64,000 bases of DNA. Origin: Rhizophlyctis rosea (taxonomy: Eukaryota > Chytridiomycota > Chytridiomycetes > Rhizophlyctidales > Rhizophlyctidaceae). The notes beneath the pieces are model-generated. The model was given only the letters and a program-made list of their open reading frames with translations. It searched no databases and was not told the DNA's origin. Shown here one piece after another: positions 58,715 through 64,000 of this stretch; position 1 is the stretch's first letter; each line of letters opens with the position of its first letter. Made by a program: the position numbers and the translations under genes. The stretch spans positions 372,001-436,000 of the forward strand of contig JADGJC010000003.1 in the NCBI GenBank assembly GCA_027596075.1. Reading direction: 5' to 3'.

Positions 58715-60640
58715 ATGCGCTCCTCGTCATTGTCCACTAATACCTCGTCGCGCCCACTCCATTGCCCATCCTATGACTCAACCCCACCCGCAAGCACAAA
58801 ACGAAAAGCCCCCACCCGTTCTTCCTCCTCCAACTCACTTCTATCCGCAACATCTCGATCTTCGCCAAATGTGTCTACAACATACAGCTCCATCCGCAGC
58901 TCAGTGAGGTCTGTTCGGCTTCAGAGGCCTGAGAGAACAGTGTCGCTCCCTTCGATTCGGAATGGGGCGACATCCGGGGCAACTTATCGATTAGGGCGGC
59001 CGGCAGCGGGAAGGAAGCCTGTGGGTGCGGATAAGGTGGCAAGAGAAAGTGCCAGAAGGAAGAAGATTCAGCGTGGTGGTGATAGTCAAGATGGGGGCGG
59101 CGTACGGCCGGGATACGATGGAGGGGATAGTCAGGAGTTGGAGAGACGATCCACACCTGCAACAACAGTCAGAGTCGCGTCTTTCGATTCTGAAGATTGG
59201 AGCAGTGTCCGATTGAGTGAATCTGTTTCGGCATCATCCTCATCCAAGTCAGGAAGGGCTATCATCAAGCATTCAGAGTCGGCTGGTACTGTTGATGAGA
59301 GTGACAATCGACTGGAGGAGGAGTGCGGCAGATTGAGGTCCAGCACCGCATCATCTCTTCCACTGAACATACGCACCACATCGCGTCCAACATCAACATC
59401 TCTCAGTCATCTCACCTTCCCAACCCCATCATTGACCACCACAAGCTCATCCAGAAGTCTCTTTGACGACTTACCTCCACCTCCGACACGTCTGCCAACT
59501 ACCACCACACCCTCGCACCCTCCCATCCAGTCTCAGCAATCTCCCCCACAAATTCCACCAACACTCGGCATACTTGTACCAACTTCAGAAACACCACAAC
59601 CCAGCACGTTCACCACATTGGATGAAAACATTCACCGGTTGCGGTTGGCACGGGATCGAGCGCTGCAAGCATTAGCGGACGTGACGGCGTTGAATGAGCG
59701 ATTGAGGGGAGTCAATGAGAGTCTTTCGCGGGAAGGGGAACGGCTCGGTGTGGAGGAGGTGGAGGAGGTGCCAATGGGTGGTGTGGACAGTGGCAGGACG
59801 ACATCGGCTTCGTCATTGTCTTCTTCGTCTTCTTCAGCATTGGGAGAGACATCATCGGTTCCAGAATCCGAGAATGTTAGGTCGTCGCTTGGAAGGGAAC
59901 GAACGACGGGATTGGAGACTATCTTCACAATTCCTCCTCCATCATATTTGGGGACATTTCGGACCGCTCAGCAACACTCGCATCCATATCCACCCCGCGC
60001 GGAACTTGCACCATCATCTCCACGACGGATAGGTTATCGCCTGACGTATTCTCCATCAAATTCAGTTGTAATGGAAGATAACCGAACCGCCACAACCATC
60101 CACCATCACTCGTTACGTACTTTGAGAAATACGATACCAATATACGCAGCGCCTTTGGAGCCTTTGTACACAGTTTCGAAACGGAGCACCGATGGGACGG
60201 CGAAACCCCACCAAATTGCGCCCGCCCCCACAGACCCTCAGCTCTCCAACACTGCGTCCACAACACCGGATGACCATCCTTTCCTTCCACTATTCCAAAA
60301 CCCTCGTCTCACCTTCCTCCAAACCGGCAAACATCCACCATCACCACAACACCAACACCCCGACCCCCTTCCGAATCTTCCTCCACACCTGTACGCCCAC
60401 AACGCCCGCACACCCTCCCACACCGCTGAACCGCCGCCACAGTTCGCGTTTCCGCTCCTAACACCCGAATCGCCGAATCAAGATCAACCTGTCACCTTGG
60501 CGGGCGTGTTACGCTATTTGGGACTGATGCGTGCGGTGTTGGGCAGGGCGGAGGAGAGCGGGAGGCCTGGTGCTTGGGTGGATGGTATGGGCCTGGATGG
60601 GGACGAGGAGGTTGTGGATTTGACTGGTGGTGTAGATTAA
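58715..60640 (+). CDS. Disordered Ser/Thr/Pro-rich protein with one short coiled coil
   Basis: One exon, 641 residues, start at the first ATG after a TATA box. Almost all of the protein is low complexity: Ser/Arg-rich at the start, Pro/Thr-rich in the middle, Pro/His-rich towards the end. One ordered segment stands out at about 310-350 (LDENIHRLRLARDRALQALA, then DVTALNERLRGVNESL), a single coiled coil that may dimerise. The last 50 residues (TLAGVLRYLGLMRAVLGRAE) form another amphipathic helix. No catalytic domain, signal peptide or membrane helix is seen. It may be a cytoskeletal or septation scaffold, but nothing in the sequence proves it. Confidence 0.6.
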   Translation: MRSSSLSTNTSSRPLHCPSYDSTPPASTKRKAPTRSSSSNSLLSATSRSSPNVSTTYSSIRSSVRSVRLQRPERTVSLPSIRNGATSGATYRLGRPAAGRKPVGADKVARESARRKKIQRGGDSQDGGGVRPGYDGGDSQELERRSTPATTVRVASFDSEDWSSVRLSESVSASSSSKSGRAIIKHSESAGTVDESDNRLEEECGRLRSSTASSLPLNIRTTSRPTSTSLSHLTFPTPSLTTTSSSRSLFDDLPPPPTRLPTTTTPSHPPIQSQQSPPQIPPTLGILVPTSETPQPSTFTTLDENIHRLRLARDRALQALADVTALNERLRGVNESLSREGERLGVEEVEEVPMGGVDSGRTTSASSLSSSSSSALGETSSVPESENVRSSLGRERTTGLETIFTIPPPSYLGTFRTAQQHSHPYPPRAELAPSSPRRIGYRLTYSPSNSVVMEDNRTATTIHHHSLRTLRNTIPIYAAPLEPLYTVSKRSTDGTAKPHQIAPAPTDPQLSNTASTTPDDHPFLPLFQNPRLTFLQTGKHPPSPQHQHPDPLPNLPPHLYAHNARTPSHTAEPPPQFAFPLLTPESPNQDQPVTLAGVLRYLGLMRAVLGRAEESGRPGAWVDGMGLDGDEEVVDLTGGVD

Positions 60641-62708
60641 TCCCTGTGCGGTGGTGTGGAGATGCAGTTATTGTGAATGGTATGGTTGTCCTATATATAT
60701 TTGCATATTCGAGAGGATGGAAACGAGAGGCAGATATATTGAAAGGGTGAACCATTCGCATTTTGGAAAACGCGTCCGCTGCGCCACACCTACTGGTAGG
60801 TTTGGAAGATGGGCAACATGCAATGGCTTGGTGTGATGGAAGCAGTATTTGATATTGATCAACTGCAAATGATCGGTGTCTGATCTGGAGCGTTCAAACC
60901 TATAGGCCTCATCGGGGGCCACCTTTCTCTTCTTTCTGGTCATCATTTTCGCCGTTAAGTCCGTGGAAAAATTTGAAAGTCAATCTCTCAGTGTCAATCA
61001 GGGGCAAAAGGGCTATCGCAACGGAATCAATGCCCAGTACATTTGTCACGAGGGAAGGCAGACCAATCACCCAATATGAGAAACTGCTGAAGATGCATCA
61101 ACCTTTGGGGTGGGGAAGGGGAGGAAAAAGCAACCAGATGTAACTCTGCATTCAATCTCATCGCGTCCGACGACGGACATGACAAGAATGCAAAGGTCTG
61201 AAGCCGCCGTCCACCATGAGACGGGCCACAGTCAGAGAACGCATGATGTTCCCTACTTAACGTACAGAGAATTGGAAAATTATGTCGTCTTATGTGAAAG
61301 TCGACAATAGCTGCCATGCTGCAAAGAACCGATACATTAGTAGGGTCATTTAGAAAAAGTCCATATGCCGTCTGGAAGCGTAATGGAAAAAGAAATCTCT
61401 CGTATCACGTCGTGCATCGTCGTGCTGGGTTGCTGAAGGAAGCCACAGCAACACCGACCTGAAAGGTGATACATGAGAAGGATTTGAAACTGGGTGGAAA
61501 AAGATATCATACAGATCATGTGCACGGAGCTATGGTGCCTTCAAGCGATCGCTATGTCTCCCTGCCGGTCTGCCGGTCTTGCCACGTTTCCTTTTTTGTG
61601 TCTTGGCCATGACGTCCATGAGATATCACATTGCGCCAACCATGATCCTTGCTGGAAAAAAGAAAAGGAGATTTGCATAGCGTCCAATGCAAGCAAATGA
61701 TGTTCCGTACAATCAATTGCCCAGTTGTTGCCCCGCTTCGGGTTCACAACTCCCATTGCCAATGGAAACTGTATCTATCCCGCGTGGGAGAGCACTTTCC
61801 TGGCACCATTCTGGTGCATTTTGCGCAACTGAAGAGATCGCACATATCGGCTTTGGATATAGACATTTTCGCTCAGCACCTTTTCGTGGGCAAAAGAAAC
61901 GTCCTCGTAAACGAGATCTATGCCATCGACGACGTTGCAAACAACGGTCGGCGGCTCCATGCATCGAAGTCCTCCCTTATCTCCTCAGCAGGCTTTCAGG
62001 TACACACCGTCACACCATTGTTTGATGTGTACATAGCTATTCGCACCTGCTCATCAGTTCCGCGCCCACGATGAGACGACTTGCCAAGGTAGGTTCATCT
62101 GCAAATCGTTGTTTCTCACTAGGGTCCGCAAATTCTCACAGGGATGTTACTTTCGCACCAACGTGATACCAAATCCAGCGTACCTTCCTTGATCGACGCA
62201 TTCCTAAACATACAAATCGCGTTGACTAAGCGCCCCGTGAATGCTTCCGCAAGCTCATGAACTACGCAATAAGAATCCTATTGACGGCTCCTCAGCCGTA
62301 ACTATAATACAGTGCGTGTTCCCGCTTTACCTCACACAACGCCACTACACATGATACATTCTAACTAAAAAGGCTGCAAACCCGCAGGCATTGTGATGCT
62401 GCCCAACCGCATCTCCGCAACACGCACAACCACCCAACCCCAATCCCATCTCCCGTCATCTATTTACAAACAAAACGCGACACCCTACGCCTCCCAACCC
62501 CTCACTTCACATCCCGCTTCCACCACCTCATACCCAACCCCATCGCTCCACACCCTACGCCGCTCCCAACACCTGTACTCCAACCCCATTACGCCACACT
62601 CTACCGTGCGCTCTCCCCATACCCCACGCCCTACTCGCAGCATCCCATACCCCAAACCCAACACCCCAACACCTTACACTCCACGCCCCACCTCCATGAG
62701 AACACAAC
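60641..62708. other. 2-kb stretch with no supported gene
   Basis: Frames at 61649-62074 (plus) and 61775-61960 (minus) are open but contested and without family features. At 62390-62750 the plus strand is strongly C-rich (ACCCC/CCCAAC), producing a Pro/Thr/Ser frame that overlaps the last exon of FOL2 on the other strand; I treat it as composition bias. Confidence 0.4.
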
Positions 62709-64000
62709 CTACGACCGGCTCAACTGTTCATACAAAAAAAAAACGATAATGAGTCCAACATCAGCGAAAGCGGCAGCAAAATTCGCAGAAGTAAAAAACG
62801 GCGATAAGGGGGAAGGACTAGGCAACGTACCCTCAAGAACTCCTCCCTCGTCCGCGGATCCTCCCTAAACACACCCAACATGCAACTCGTCACCGTACTG
62901 CTCCCCGGCTTCTCCACGCCACGCATGACCATGCACATATGTCTATTCAAACCAACAAACAGAGAAAGAGGTAGCCCCAGTAAGCAATCTCGTCAATCAA
63001 CGTTTCCCAACCATCCCCACTCCCACACGCCAAATACCAAACAATGCCAACGAAACACTCACGACGCCTCCATAGTCACAGCCACACCCTGCGGATTCAA
63101 TATCTCCTGCAATGCAACAGCAACTTGCTTCGTCAATCGTTCTTGTACTTGGAGGCGGCGGCTGAACATTTCGGCTATCCGGGCGAGCTTGGAGAGGCCG
63201 AGGACGCGGCGGTTCGGGATGTAGCCTATGGACATCTAGTGAGGGCAAAGGTAGGATATAGAGGTGGTGTGAGGTTATTTTCGTGTGCTGAAGGTTTATG
63301 GCATTGACGCGATCGGCTCCATTGACTTAGCCAACAGTAGGGAAGTCAAGGACCCATCTCCGCGGCGAACGGAGTGTGGTTGTGGCCCTTCAGGTTGTCA
63401 TCCAATATCGTCTACCTGAACTGTCAAGATGTCCCGCAGCAGATCCCACTGTCCAATTAGCGCGCTCTACCATTCCCATACATCCCTGCCAACACCCGCA
63501 ATCAACAAGACACGGCATTCCGCCAACACCACGCCATCACTCTGCCCTCCACATTCCCAAACACAGCCGCCCATCCAACCCCGGCACTCCGCCGGAATCA
63601 CCCCATCCTGTCCCCCGTCCTTCATCAAAAATAGTAAACGGGCGCACACCAACTCCTTCGTTGATTACTCTGCCTCCGCACGCAACAAACTATCCATCAC
63701 TTGCAAAAGCTTCACGCAACATACCTTTCCGGTAAAAGGAACCATATGATGCTCACAGAGTGAAAACACATCAATGTTCTTCACAATCACCATTTCGTCA
63801 TGTTCCTCCTCAAAAACCGCCTCATTAATAATATCCTTCAAATTCTCCTCATAGCCTTTGGTGAAAAACATGAGCGCTTTAGCGAATCTCATTGGCGTTT
63901 TCAGAACGCCTTCCCGTTCCGGGTCTTCGCCTATGCATTCAAGGATCGTCGCCACAGCTCCCGACAGCTTCTCAAGCCGCTCTTCCCGTTCGGCGGCCGA
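62709..64000 (-). CDS. FOL2: GTP cyclohydrolase I (partial, N-terminus beyond the right edge)
   Basis: Exons seen: 64000-63725 (incomplete at 5'), 63235-63063, 62942-62831 and 62723-62709. The enzyme converts GTP to 7,8-dihydroneopterin triphosphate, first step of folate and tetrahydrobiopterin synthesis. Blocks in order: [38 protein letters not shown] (zinc Cys and His), [70 protein letters not shown] (second zinc Cys) and [17 protein letters not shown] at the end. The last exon is just four codons plus TAG. The intron 63724-63236 is 489 nt, four to eight times longer than other introns here. The frame is open to the window edge, so the N-terminal extension lies outside. Confidence 0.95.

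Noticed and set aside
61649..62074. 141-codon plus-strand frame
   Set aside because: Contested by a minus-strand frame at 61775-61960; neither shows a recognised motif.
62393..62749. Plus-strand Pro/Thr/Ser frame of 118 codons
   Set aside because: It follows from C-rich composition, overlaps the spliced last exon of FOL2 on the other strand and has no domain.

Overview
The window is nuclear DNA from a fungus that most likely makes flagellated zoospores, i.e. a chytrid or close relative. Genes are broken by short GT-AG introns (mostly 50-110 nt). The gene set is fungal (NOP14, PAM18/TIM14, PEX13, FOL2, a mitochondrial AGPR of the ARG5,6 type). One gene encodes an outer-arm dynein light chain of the DNAL1 family, which only a lineage with motile flagella needs. 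A second gene (56465-58113) encodes a Lys/Gly-rich coiled-coil protein of the kind often found in flagella. TATA-like boxes and compact divergent promoters are visible. No rRNA, tRNA, CRISPR array or complete transposon was recognised.

Layout. 1-2.5 kb: debris, including two ankyrin-repeat relics. 3-12 kb: a dense housekeeping block with an aldo-keto reductase, DNAL1, a DUF1275/YoaK-type membrane protein, PAM18 and NOP14. 12-20 kb: two paralogous genes made of a Trp-Trp ankyrin-like repeat, flanking an unrecognised coiled-coil gene and a many-exon WD40 gene of the DCAF5 type. 20-30 kb: a frameshifted copy of an F-box-like family, a Ser/Pro-rich protein, an AGPR not joined to a kinase, another ankyrin-like relic and an unknown gene. 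30-36 kb: a divergent pair, one encoding two KCTD-type BTB domains plus a NAC-type UBA domain, the other a MYND-SET (SMYD) methyltransferase with a long Gly-rich tail. 36-39 kb: no supported gene. 39-49 kb: a LAMTOR1-like Ragulator anchor divergent from an ACL4-like TPR chaperone, a lineage-specific locus ending in a TET/JBP-like dioxygenase, and PEX13. 50-64 kb: the intact F-box-like gene and a decayed third copy, a low-complexity single-pass membrane protein, the coiled-coil gene, a disordered protein, and GTP cyclohydrolase I running off the right edge.

Working together: conserved genes often sit as divergent pairs with 0.4-0.75 kb between starts (PAM18/NOP14, LAMTOR1/ACL4, BTB-UBA/SMYD, DNAL1/YoaK). 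NOP14 and ACL4 both serve ribosome production. The accessory parts are lineage-specific families (ankyrin, WW-repeat, F-box-like) present both intact and as relics, so gene birth and death is active here. Several introns are multiples of three and stop-free, so open-reading-frame calls read through them; exon boundaries given below were placed by eye from splice signals and protein-family continuity.
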